A stretch of 34,498 bases of DNA from a virus (IMGVR_UViG_3300030102_004615:1-34498), one strand, 5' to 3'; positions 24,911-31,859 are shown, counted from the first letter of the stretch. The notes: a model not told the origin generated them from the sequence alone. Program-made: numbers and translations.

Positions 24911-25290
24911 TGAGTGTTCAGTCAGATAAAGTCGAGTATAATTACAGCGAAATGATTACACTCGTAGAAAAAGTAGCACAAGTAGATGTTACAAAACTAC
25001 ATAAGGCAGAGCAGAGTTACGGAAATAGTTGGAAACAAAGAGGTGGCGTAGGTGCGTTTATGATGCTTGCCCGAAAGTGGGACAGGCTTGAAAAACAAGT
25101 AAATGAAAGCAACTATGACATCTTTCTTGCTGCTAAAAAAGACACTAGAGCTGAAGGTATCTTGGATGATATACAAGATTTACGCAGGTATCTTATGTTA
25201 GTTGAAGCAGAAATTATTCGGAAGGAAACAACGAATGACCAAGAGCCAGACCTCTTCCTCGAAGACAGATGCGAATGGAAAACTAGATGA
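24910..25290 (+). CDS. Small phage protein of nucleotide-metabolism type
   Basis: I chose the ATG at 24910, overlapping the preceding stop by one base; an earlier in-frame TTG lies inside the synthase gene. The 126-residue product has YGNSWKQRGGVGAFMMLARK, then WDRLEKQV, YDIFLAA, and EGILDDIQDLRRYLMLVEAE, all helical with conserved acidic residues (E, DD, D). This resembles small all-alpha phage proteins near nucleotide genes, similar in style to MazG-like or Nmad1 (DUF1599) proteins, but I cannot confirm membership. Location directly after the synthase suggests a part in nucleotide-pool control or base modification. Confidence 0.6.
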   Translation: MSVQSDKVEYNYSEMITLVEKVAQVDVTKLHKAEQSYGNSWKQRGGVGAFMMLARKWDRLEKQVNESNYDIFLAAKKDTRAEGILDDIQDLRRYLMLVEAEIIRKETTNDQEPDLFLEDRCEWKTR

Positions 25291-25435
25291 AGTGCTAATC
25301 GCCGTTTGTGAGTGTGGAGCTACAAAGGAGGTTACTTTTCGCAATTTGAAAAATAAGTGGGCTAAATGTCATAAATGCAACCAACCGATGAAAGTGAAGA
25401 GTAATGCAGTTTCCTTTATTTCAACCCCCGACTGA
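25235..25435 (+). CDS. Small zinc-ribbon protein overlapping both neighbours
   Basis: The product has 66 residues. The ATG at 25235 has GGAAGGA nine bases upstream; a TTG at 25202 in the same frame is less likely. After a Ser/Thr-rich N-terminus, CECG and CHKC pairs are spaced like a zinc ribbon (ALIKE pattern C.C...C..C). It overlaps the upstream gene by 56 bases and the polymerase gene by 32 in different frames. It may bind nucleic acid or the polymerase; no function is known. Confidence 0.6.
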   Translation: MTKSQTSSSKTDANGKLDEVLIAVCECGATKEVTFRNLKNKWAKCHKCNQPMKVKSNAVSFISTPD

Positions 25436-27320
25436 ATGGGTTATGCCTGATGGTTATCCAGATCTTAGCCATGCTAGAGAAGTAGCTATAGATTTAGAAA
25501 CTAGGGATCCTAACCTTACAACAATGGGTTCAGGGTGGGCTAGGAAAGATGGGTATATTATAGGTATCGCTGTAGCAGTAGATGGCGATCAATGGTACTT
25601 TCCTATACGACACGAGTTAGGTTCTAATCTTGACCCCAAAACAACAATCAGGTGGTTGCAAGAGGTATGTTCAAAAGATCGTGATTATATTTTCCATAAT
25701 GCTCCTTATGATGTTGGGTGGTTGCTTGCTGAAGGCGTAACTATCCAAGGAAGAATAGTAGACACAATGGTTGTTGCCCCTTTGTTAGACGAAAATCGTT
25801 TTAGCTATGCCTTAAATGCTATCGGCAGAGATTACTTGCAAGAGCGTAAATCAGAAAAAGAACTACGAGAGGCAGCAGAGGCATTTGGTATCAATGCTAA
25901 AAGTGAGATGTACAAACTCCCTGCTGCTTATGTAGGAGCTTACGCAGAACAAGATGCAGCATTGACCCTACGTTTGTGGACACATTTTAAAGGGCTAATC
26001 ATAAAAGAAGATATTGGTGATATTTTCGATTTAGAGCTAAAAGTATTGAAAACGATTATACCTATGCGACAACGTGGCGTCTGCGTAGATTTAGAAAAAG
26101 CTGAGCGTATTAAAGTTGATTTAGAGCAACGTGAAAAGAAATTACTTGACGAAATTAAAAAACAATCAGGTATCGCTGTAGAGTTGTGGGCTGCTGAGAG
26201 TGTATCAAAAGCATTTGATGCTTTAGGTTTAGAGTATAGTAAAACAGAAAAAACAGGAGCACCAAGCTTTACTAAAGGATTCTTAGCCAACCATCCCCAT
26301 AAAATACCACAAATGATTGTACAGGCTAGAGAGTTTAATAAAGCAAGAACTACTTTTGTAGATACAATATTAAAACACCAGATAAATGGGCGTATCCATG
26401 CTGAGCTACACCCTCTGCGTTCTGACGATGGCGGTACAGTCACAGGTAGATTTAGTTACAGTAACCCTAATCTTCAACAAATCCCTGCTAGGCATGGCGA
26501 AATTGGTCCAATGATACGTAGCCTGTTTATACCCGAACAAGACACATTATGGGGGGCGTTCGATTACTCTAGCCAAGAACCGCGCATAGTTGTGCATTAC
26601 AGCAAGCTCATGGGCTTCAGAGGGGCTTCTGACTTTGCAGAACAATACAATGCAGATGCACGAACAGACTTCCACCAAATGGCGGCAGATATTGTGGGCG
26701 TCCCTCGTAAACAGGCTAAAGATATTAACCTTGGATTGTTCTACGGGATGGGTTCTAAAAAGTTGGCGGCAAGTTTAGGTTTAGAGTTTGAAGATGCAAA
26801 AGAGTTGTTTGCTCAATATCATGAGAAAGTACCCTTCGTGCGAGAGCTAAGTGATTATGCTATAAACAGAGCAAGCCAAAAAGGTGTGATTCGTACCGTT
26901 CTAGGCAGACGTTGTAGGTTTGATAAATGGGAACCAAACAAATATGGGAGTTGGAAACCAATGACTTACCAAGAAGCTTATGCCGAGCATGGTCCTGCAA
27001 TCAAACGAGCGTTTACTTATAAAGCTCTTAATAAACTTATCCAAGGAAGTGCTGCCGATCAAACTAAAGCTGCGATGGTTGCTTTAGCTGATGAAGGTAT
27101 ACTTCCCATGATTCAAGTACATGATGAACTAGATGTCTCCGTAGAAAGTGAAGACCAAGCTAAAAAAATTACGGAGATAATGCAGGATTGCGTCAAACTA
27201 GAAGTACCCTCCGTAGTCGACGCAGAGTTTGGACCAAATTGGGGGGAAGCAAAACAAACATTTACGGAGAAACCATGGACAAGAGGATTAAAAGACAACC
27301 ACAGCGAAATGAAAACCTAG
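25404..27320 (+). CDS. polA-like: Family A DNA polymerase with 3'-5' exonuclease
   Basis: The product has 638 residues. Exonuclease motifs: AIDLET (Asp30, Glu32), FHNAPYD, and YAEQD (Tyr180, Asp184). Polymerase motifs: A, FDYSSQEPR (catalytic Asp387); B, RKQAKDINLGLFYGM (Leu443 at the place of E. coli Pol I Phe762); C, HDE (573-575). There is no 5'-3' exonuclease domain, as in T7-type replicative polymerases. It is the replicative enzyme, likely served by the AEP primase and SF1 helicase upstream. The Leu at the 762-equivalent site is linked in viral ecology work to slower or temperate-type replication. It overlaps a zinc-ribbon gene at the start and the HD gene at the end. Confidence 0.95.
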   Translation: MQFPLFQPPTEWVMPDGYPDLSHAREVAIDLETRDPNLTTMGSGWARKDGYIIGIAVAVDGDQWYFPIRHELGSNLDPKTTIRWLQEVCSKDRDYIFHNAPYDVGWLLAEGVTIQGRIVDTMVVAPLLDENRFSYALNAIGRDYLQERKSEKELREAAEAFGINAKSEMYKLPAAYVGAYAEQDAALTLRLWTHFKGLIIKEDIGDIFDLELKVLKTIIPMRQRGVCVDLEKAERIKVDLEQREKKLLDEIKKQSGIAVELWAAESVSKAFDALGLEYSKTEKTGAPSFTKGFLANHPHKIPQMIVQAREFNKARTTFVDTILKHQINGRIHAELHPLRSDDGGTVTGRFSYSNPNLQQIPARHGEIGPMIRSLFIPEQDTLWGAFDYSSQEPRIVVHYSKLMGFRGASDFAEQYNADARTDFHQMAADIVGVPRKQAKDINLGLFYGMGSKKLAASLGLEFEDAKELFAQYHEKVPFVRELSDYAINRASQKGVIRTVLGRRCRFDKWEPNKYGSWKPMTYQEAYAEHGPAIKRAFTYKALNKLIQGSAADQTKAAMVALADEGILPMIQVHDELDVSVESEDQAKKITEIMQDCVKLEVPSVVDAEFGPNWGEAKQTFTEKPWTRGLKDNHSEMKT

Positions 27321-27823
27321 CCAAGCTACACGCTCGGTTAAAAGGTGGACATGTTGTTCGGTATCATACACGACCAGAGTTAGGAGATGGGCAAAATGTA
27401 GCTGCTCATACTTGGAGGGCGATAGTTATTCTGCAAACCCTTTATCCTGACGCAAGCAAAAACTGCATCCTGCATTTATTATATCACGATGTGGCAGAAG
27501 CTGAGGTAGGAGATGTACCTGCTACGACTAAATGGAATTACCCTAAAATCAATGATCTAATGGTAAAAGCTGAAAAAGCTTATGAACAATCTATTAGGGT
27601 AGGCGATACTGTACACAAAATTACTGAAGAAGATAAAAAGATGTGTGATATTGCCGATAAGTTAGAGCTTGTATTGCATTGTTATCGTTTAATGCAACAA
27701 GGTAATGGCATGGCAGAAGATGTTTTTTTACGAGGAGTAGATTATTTAAATAAAAAGTACAGAAACGAATTGATTTTTGAACCTGTTTCTGAAATAATCA
27801 AAACATTATGTGATGATGTTTAA
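27275..27823 (+). CDS. HD-domain nucleotidase, YfbR-like
   Basis: I chose the ATG at 27275, with an ACGGAGA site, giving 182 residues and a 46-base overlap with the polymerase gene; the frame stays open further upstream only because of that overlap. HD-domain ligands are His45 (NVAAHTWRA), His71-Asp72 (LLYHDVAEAEVGD) and Asp125 or Asp128 in MCDIADKLE. The motif order and length fit YfbR-type 5'-deoxynucleotidases, which remove phosphate from dNMPs. In this phage it may clear unwanted pyrimidine or purine nucleotides beside the thymidylate-like synthase. The exact substrate is inferred. Confidence 0.8.
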   Translation: MDKRIKRQPQRNENLAKLHARLKGGHVVRYHTRPELGDGQNVAAHTWRAIVILQTLYPDASKNCILHLLYHDVAEAEVGDVPATTKWNYPKINDLMVKAEKAYEQSIRVGDTVHKITEEDKKMCDIADKLELVLHCYRLMQQGNGMAEDVFLRGVDYLNKKYRNELIFEPVSEIIKTLCDDV

Positions 27824-28026
27824 TGGCTAAAAAAGATCTTAAATATGTGATTATGTATTCCCCAACTACAGGGTATGATCGAAAAGACGGCTATTTTAAA
27901 TTTATATCTGCAAAATTCACTGAATTATTAGAAAGTAAAAAAGTAAAAAGAGTTAAACTAATTGTTGATACAACAGATGAAAAGTATGAACTGGATTATA
28001 AAATGCCAAAAGAGGGAGATGAGTAA
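27823..28026 (+). CDS. Small basic phage protein, unknown function
   Basis: This encodes 67 residues with an ATG one base into the previous stop and its own stop one base into the next gene, a tightly coupled cassette. It starts MAKKDLKYVIMYSPTTGYDR and contains an amphipathic helix with several Lys residues (ELLESKKVKRVKLIVD) and a short acidic end. No known domain or metal motif is visible. Confidence 0.55.
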   Translation: MAKKDLKYVIMYSPTTGYDRKDGYFKFISAKFTELLESKKVKRVKLIVDTTDEKYELDYKMPKEGDE

Positions 28027-28454
28027 TGATTGTAGGATTTACTTGTGGAACATTTGACTTAGTACACGCAGGTCATGTACTGATGTTAAAAGAGGCAAGT
28101 GAGGTGTGTGACTATTTAATCGTAGGGTTACACATAGACCCAAGTAAAGAGCGTGAATGGAAAAACAAACCAGTACAATCTATTCATGAACGCTTTATAC
28201 AGTTAGAAGCGATAAAATATGTTGATTATGTTTTACCTTATCATACTGAACACGATATGCACGAGCTATTGCAGATACTTAGAGTAAACGTCCGTATAGT
28301 AGGCGAAGAGTATAAAAACAGACCTTTAAGTGGAGAACACCTGCATAAAGATTTAAATATAAAACTGCACTACAATAGCCGTAGACATGGATTCTCCTCG
28401 ACCGAATTACGAGACCGAGTAAAAAGAGCAAATAAAATAAGTCAAATAAATTAA
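28026..28454 (+). CDS. Cytidylyltransferase-like nucleotidyltransferase
   Basis: The product has 142 residues, about the size of glycerol-3-phosphate cytidylyltransferase (TagD). The signature HAGH (14-17) follows GFTCGTFDLV, RIVGEEYKN contains the usual second block, and GFSSTELRDRV (122-132) supplies the SST motif that binds phosphate. It would join CMP or AMP to a small phosphate compound such as glycerol-3-phosphate, a sugar phosphate or an ethanolamine-type phosphate. Its place behind the polymerase and HD genes suggests supply of an activated group for DNA or envelope modification. The family is sure; the substrate is unknown. Confidence 0.85.
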   Translation: MIVGFTCGTFDLVHAGHVLMLKEASEVCDYLIVGLHIDPSKEREWKNKPVQSIHERFIQLEAIKYVDYVLPYHTEHDMHELLQILRVNVRIVGEEYKNRPLSGEHLHKDLNIKLHYNSRRHGFSSTELRDRVKRANKISQIN

Positions 28455-28500
28455 ATGCTGTTACACTAAATTACAGGCAAAATCATAGAAAGGATTTTAC

Positions 28501-28761
28501 ATGGCAGATAATGAAGGTGAGTACCGAGTAAAAGGGCGAAATAAATATCATTATGGCAACTCATTGCCAAGACACGGTAGCCCAAGAGATAGAGGTAATA
28601 TGGATGCCTATTATGGTCGTCCCCCACGCCCACATTATTTCGTAGGAAAAACACATTTATCCAAAGAAATAAGCGAAGATAATATGTCTGACCAAGAAAT
28701 AAAAGAATATTACAAAGGCTACAACGAAGAGGAAGACCGCAAAGATTGGGGTGAGGAGTGA
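28501..28761 (+). CDS. Small conserved phage protein with DAYYGRP motif
   Basis: The product has 86 residues, with a TAGAAAGGA ribosome site. It has SPRDRGNMDAYYGRPPRPHY near the centre, a block shared by many small phage proteins that carry the same D.YYGRP.PH motif, then an acidic helical tail with IKEYYKGYNEEEDRKDWG. It overlaps the next gene by four bases (GTGA). The recurring motif points to a real family, but its role is unknown to me. Confidence 0.6.
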   Translation: MADNEGEYRVKGRNKYHYGNSLPRHGSPRDRGNMDAYYGRPPRPHYFVGKTHLSKEISEDNMSDQEIKEYYKGYNEEEDRKDWGEE

Positions 28762-29282
28762 ATATATTCTTACTAGATTATGACCACGAAACTTGCGCTC
28801 AATACCATTGCGATAAGCACGTCGTTAAAATGCCCTTAGAATCTACCCAAATGCTCAGCACTGTTCATTGGCGACATAATGCTGAGGGACCATATTTACC
28901 TGTTCATCAAAAACATCCTTGCACATTATGGGCAGGACAAACCGTAGAAAACTACAAATGGCTCTGGCGTCTGGGTATTGCATTATGTAAAGAGTATACT
29001 TTCAGGTATGAAAAGATCCATGCTTGTGAAAGAATTCTTGCCATACTGCGATGCCCCCCTGTAGAATTAACCGCAAGAGGAGTAACGAAACACCCTCAGG
29101 CTATGCCTGATGAATACAAATCACCGACACCGTTACTTGCTTATCATAACTATTACATCGGTGAGAAAGCGAGGTTGTGTACATGGAAGAAAAGAAAAGT
29201 CCCCCCATTCATGGAGAAAGTAATGTTATCCCATTCACAAGAGAAAAAAGATCCCATTCTGAAGAGAAAAACATCATTGTAG
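28758..29282 (+). CDS. Conserved phage protein with HCDKHVVKM motif
   Basis: The product has 174 residues from a GTG start at 28758 that overlaps the previous stop. The N-terminus, NIFLLDYDHETCAQYHCDKH followed by VVKMPLESTQMLSTVH, is a highly conserved opening of a phage family found near DNA-metabolism genes; the centre has WAGQTVENYKWLWRLG and a PTPLLAYHNYYIGEKA block. Conserved His and Cys residues look like active-site or metal ligands. I do not know a proven function; a DNA-repair or nuclease-type role has been suggested for similar-looking genes but is not supported here. Confidence 0.6.
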   Translation: MNIFLLDYDHETCAQYHCDKHVVKMPLESTQMLSTVHWRHNAEGPYLPVHQKHPCTLWAGQTVENYKWLWRLGIALCKEYTFRYEKIHACERILAILRCPPVELTARGVTKHPQAMPDEYKSPTPLLAYHNYYIGEKARLCTWKKRKVPPFMEKVMLSHSQEKKDPILKRKTSL

Positions 29283-29437
29283 AATCTTACGAGGTTGATG
29301 TTCTTGTCTGTTCTCTATGTGGAGATAATTCTTTTTTCTTACTCAATGAACATACAAGACAGATTGGTTGCTCATCATGTGGATATTTAACAGGAACTTA
29401 CTGGACACAGAAGAAAGATAATGATTTCCCTAGCTAA
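29183..29437 (+). CDS. Small zinc-ribbon protein in 100-base overlap
   Basis: I chose the ATG at 29183, with GCGAGG before it. The first 100 bases overlap the preceding gene in another frame. The 84-residue product has a basic, Ser/His-rich N-terminus and a C-terminal ribbon with CSLCGDN and CSSCGYL, two CxxC pairs 20 or so residues apart. It is the second such small zinc-ribbon gene in an out-of-frame overlap in this phage. It may be a transcription or RNA-associated factor; no function is established. Confidence 0.55.
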   Translation: MEEKKSPPIHGESNVIPFTREKRSHSEEKNIIVESYEVDVLVCSLCGDNSFFLLNEHTRQIGCSSCGYLTGTYWTQKKDNDFPS

Positions 29438-29466
29438 TGTGAAGAATAAACAAGATAACAAAAGAG

Positions 29467-29494
29467 TTATCAATACTAACTGCTTTGCTATTAT
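29467..29494 (+). promoter_or_regulatory. Early promoter with extended upstream box, copy B
   Basis: TTATCA (29467-29472) and TATTAT (29489-29494) are 16 bases apart, and the box TTATCAATACTAAC matches copy A at 19494 in 13 of 14 bases. It lies in the 90-base gap before the run of small genes that starts at 29528. Confidence 0.6.
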
Positions 29495-29527
29495 AAAGTA
29501 TAGATATTTCGTAGAAAGGATATATTT

Positions 29528-29710
29528 ATGCGACTAACTAAACCGCAATCTAGGTCTTTGCTCCGCAAGTGGCAACAAGATAACCAAGGACTTACGTTTC
29601 TTGGTTTCCGTAAACTTGTACAACCGACTCATTTTATGGACGATGCTGTTGTCGTAAAATGGTGCAATATGTTTCTCGCAATAGAAACAGATGGCTATAC
29701 ACACTCGTAG
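29528..29710 (+). CDS. Small phage protein, unknown function
   Basis: This encodes 60 residues from an ATG with TAGAAAGGA before it and promoter copy B upstream. It starts basic (MRLTKPQSRSLLRKWQQ), then FLGFRKLVQPTHFMDDAVVV, and ends WCNMFLAIETDGYTHS. Similar sequences (a basic start, FR..VQP and WC.M.L.IE.DGYTH) recur in marine phages. It is likely expressed early; the function is unknown. Confidence 0.6.
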   Translation: MRLTKPQSRSLLRKWQQDNQGLTFLGFRKLVQPTHFMDDAVVVKWCNMFLAIETDGYTHS

Positions 29711-29723
29711 AAAGGAGTAACAC

Positions 29724-29993
29724 ATGAAGCCACAAGCAGACGCATATGTATTTAACGAGGGTAGGTCTCGTTTGATACTACATTATGCAGATATCAACCA
29801 AGCCTACATAGTATACCGTGAAGATGGTACTGATTACTACGGAGCTCCTATACAGGGCAATGTGAAAGTTCATAATGAGTTTAGCGATGCTAAAGCTGAT
29901 TATGATAAAAGGGTAAAGTTCATCGAACAATTAGATCGACTTGCAGGTCTAGGCGAACAAAACGCTGAAGAGTTGTTTGGGGGTGACACATGA
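29724..29993 (+). CDS. Small phage protein, unknown function
   Basis: The product has 89 residues with a TAGAAAGGAG ribosome site. The N-terminal half is mixed with Tyr and Arg (RLILHYADINQAYIVYREDG) and the C-terminal half is helical and charged (KADYDKRVKFIEQLDRLAGL). It overlaps the next gene by four bases (ATGA). No domain is recognisable. Confidence 0.55.
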   Translation: MKPQADAYVFNEGRSRLILHYADINQAYIVYREDGTDYYGAPIQGNVKVHNEFSDAKADYDKRVKFIEQLDRLAGLGEQNAEELFGGDT

Positions 29994-30193
29994 CCCCAGA
30001 GCGAGCAAAGCAAATCCTTGCACAATCTAAATATGCCGAGTTGCAAATGTCACCGAGCGAAGGTGATTACATAAATAAAATTTGGCGTGAACATCCAAAC
30101 GGCGATATGTCAATATATACGACTTTAGTTATGATTGCTTTTGGATACGATCGCGCCCTTAAAGAAATCCAATGGCAAATGGAGGGAGAGTAA
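29990..30193 (+). CDS. Small phage protein, unknown function
   Basis: This encodes 67 residues beginning in the stop of the previous gene. It opens MTPERAKQILAQSKYAELQM, then has a YINKIWRE..NGD block and a short hydrophobic helix (LVMIAFGYDRAL). An in-frame family match is not evident. Its coupled position in the small-gene run makes it likely to be translated. Confidence 0.5.
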   Translation: MTPERAKQILAQSKYAELQMSPSEGDYINKIWREHPNGDMSIYTTLVMIAFGYDRALKEIQWQMEGE

Positions 30194-30195
30194 CG

Positions 30196-30543
30196 ATGTT
30201 ATCAGCTGATCTAAAAATGTTCACGGGAACCGAACAATGGTTTCGTCACCCACTGAGCTCTAACTTTCTTTACACTGATGGTGTAAAGTTCTTTGCTGAA
30301 CACTGCGGAGGAGGCGCATACTGGTTCCTAGATATACTAGCTACTGAGCTTGCCGACTTGCAGGAAAAAGAAGACTTTATGTCTATCACATTAGATGTGG
30401 TAGATAGCTCTGCCAAAATAACTGCCGACGATGGTAACGGTAATGTGCTATGGACACGTAACATAGACTTTACAGATGCCGAGAAAGGTACATGGAAATT
30501 CTTCCTTACTAACAATGTCTTACTACTACCAAGTGAGTATTAA
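30196..30543 (+). CDS. Small phage protein, unknown function
   Basis: I chose the ATG at 30196 (115 residues), which has GGAGGGAGAG just before it; an in-frame ATG at 30172 lies inside the previous gene. The product opens MLSADLKMFTGTEQWFRHP and has LYTDGVKFFAEHCGGGAYWF, a block seen in other small phage proteins, followed by a mainly acidic C-terminal half with repeated Asp. The pattern F..TE.W.RH...... Y..GV...AE..GAYWF suggests a conserved phage family of unknown function. Confidence 0.55.
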   Translation: MLSADLKMFTGTEQWFRHPLSSNFLYTDGVKFFAEHCGGGAYWFLDILATELADLQEKEDFMSITLDVVDSSAKITADDGNGNVLWTRNIDFTDAEKGTWKFFLTNNVLLLPSEY

Positions 30544-30561
30544 GAAAGGAGAAAATATATA

Positions 30562-30876
30562 ATGAAGTATAATCCAGATGAATTTAATGAGTTACCTTTA
30601 AGTGATTACGAGAAGGGATACCTGACTGCTGTATATGACACAGTAGTAGAAGACGAGGCTAAAGAGTACCATGATAAATATCCAGAGGAAAACTTCTGGT
30701 CTAGGTGCAATGTTGGTAAACGTGAATTTGATTTGTGCGTATATCTTGTAGATGATAATAAAGTATGTTTAGTCTATGAATGCCATGAAGACATAGATGG
30801 CATGGGTAATCCTACTGGTGCTTACAGTACAGACACGACACTTGAATATTATTTGAAAGAGGCAAGCTCTTCATGA
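30562..30876 (+). CDS. Small acidic phage protein, unknown function
   Basis: The product has 104 residues with an AAGAAAGGAG ribosome site. It is acidic and rich in Tyr and Asp (LSDYEKGYLTAVYDTVVEDE), with two Cys residues in the second half, and ends in a helical LEYYLKEASSS. The following lysin gene starts in its stop codon (ATGA). No domain is recognisable. Confidence 0.5.
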   Translation: MKYNPDEFNELPLSDYEKGYLTAVYDTVVEDEAKEYHDKYPEENFWSRCNVGKREFDLCVYLVDDNKVCLVYECHEDIDGMGNPTGAYSTDTTLEYYLKEASSS

Positions 30877-31316
30877 TAGAAACAGCATTAATGTGTCTTG
30901 CCTTAAATATTTATTTTGAGGCAAGATCCGAACCCATTGAGGGGCAAATAGCAATAGCGGAGGTTACTCTCAACAGAGTAGCCTCTGCTAATTATCCCAA
31001 CGATGTATGCAGTGTAGTCTTGCAAGAGAATAAAGATGGCTGTCAATTTAGTTGGTGGTGTGATGGTAAATCAGACCAACCAAGAGAACATAATTCTTTA
31101 CAGACATCTAAAGCTCTTGCTGAACTTATGCTAAAAGAGGGTCACCATATTACAGTTATCGGTAATGAGGCAACGCACTATCATAATAATGAGGTGCATC
31201 CATATTGGGCAGATGATTTACACAAAATACGACGGATTGGGAAACATATATTCTATAAGAAGAAAGATAATGATGAATGGTTACGCCCTAGACTGCGACC
31301 TAATAAGATAAATTGA
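30873..31316 (+). CDS. SleB-type cell wall hydrolase (endolysin candidate)
   Basis: The product has 147 residues. Family motifs: NIYFEARSEP (Glu16 as catalytic acid), AIAEVTLNRV, QFSWWCDGK (58-66), and ATHYHNNEVHPYW (100-112). The family (hydrolase_2, spore cortex-lytic type) cleaves peptidoglycan glycan strands by lytic transglycosylation. No signal peptide is visible; the first ten residues are mildly hydrophobic but run directly into the catalytic Glu. It overlaps the gene before it by four bases and is read in the small early-type cluster, away from the membrane proteins at 11.8-12.8 kb. It is the clearest lysis gene in the window. Confidence 0.88.
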   Translation: MIETALMCLALNIYFEARSEPIEGQIAIAEVTLNRVASANYPNDVCSVVLQENKDGCQFSWWCDGKSDQPREHNSLQTSKALAELMLKEGHHITVIGNEATHYHNNEVHPYWADDLHKIRRIGKHIFYKKKDNDEWLRPRLRPNKIN

Positions 31317-31319
31317 TAC

Positions 31320-31348
31320 TTATCATTAATTTTATCCTGTAGTAGTAT
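31320..31348 (+). promoter_or_regulatory. Candidate promoter before 31463 gene
   Basis: TTATCA (31320-31325) and TAGTAT (31343-31348) are 17 bases apart, with TATACT overlapping just downstream. The rest of the 146-base gap to 31463 holds no gene. TTATCA is shared with the two other early promoters, but the ACTAAC box is missing, so confidence is low. Confidence 0.35.
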
Positions 31349-31462
31349 ACTTATATGGTGTGTGGCACTCGTCATTTTAGTGTACGACATTACACTTTTC
31401 CTTTCGGCTTGTCGCACATCATACCAACCTAACCAAACGATTACTCAAGAAAGGAGTATATC

Positions 31463-31858
31463 ATGAACGAGAAAGAAGAAGTAAATGGGTTATCTGATAT
31501 TTATGTTGATCCTAATAGGAGTAGCGAGTATCCTGTTCCGGATATAGCAGGTAAAATTTCTGCCGATTGTGAAAACTTAGGGCAGACGCTCCGTACATTA
31601 GCAGATGAAATTGAGAAACTGCACAAATATCAAAACAATCTTTCACTAAAAATACCGCCTAGTGAAAGAGTAACCGAAAGGCTTACTACTGCGATAAAAA
31701 CTGCCTTTCATGAGAATGAAGCTTTGCGTGATTCAATATGGCTTTTGTTTGAAGAAAATATAAAAGAGCTTATACGCAGTGTAGATGTAGATATTGATGC
31801 TAGTGTTGAGCTTAATGATGCAACCGTTGAAATCAACAACGCTTCGTTGAGGGTATGA
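31463..31858 (+). CDS. Acidic early protein, unknown function
   Basis: The product has 131 residues with an AAGAAAGGAG ribosome site. The N-terminus is acidic with GLSDIYVDPNRSSEYPVPD, followed by an amphipathic helix (ENLGQTLRTLADEIEKL) and a C-terminal end with repeated Val-Asp/Glu and Asn-Asp units (VDVDIDASVELNDATVEIN). The alternating V/I with D/N/E suggests a beta strand or an acidic patch. It opens the final early sub-operon. No function is known. Confidence 0.5.
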   Translation: MNEKEEVNGLSDIYVDPNRSSEYPVPDIAGKISADCENLGQTLRTLADEIEKLHKYQNNLSLKIPPSERVTERLTTAIKTAFHENEALRDSIWLLFEENIKELIRSVDVDIDASVELNDATVEINNASLRV

Positions 31859-31859
31859 T

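Noticed and set aside
25940-26443. Minus-strand open frame of 167 codons inside the polymerase gene
   Set aside because: It lies entirely antisense to strong polymerase and exonuclease motifs, has no good ribosome site and no protein-like motif; it is a shadow frame.
31357-31420. Partial repeats and short dyads such as AGTGT..ACACT before the 31463 gene
   Set aside because: Stems are only five bases or imperfect and have no following T-run; such matches are expected by chance.
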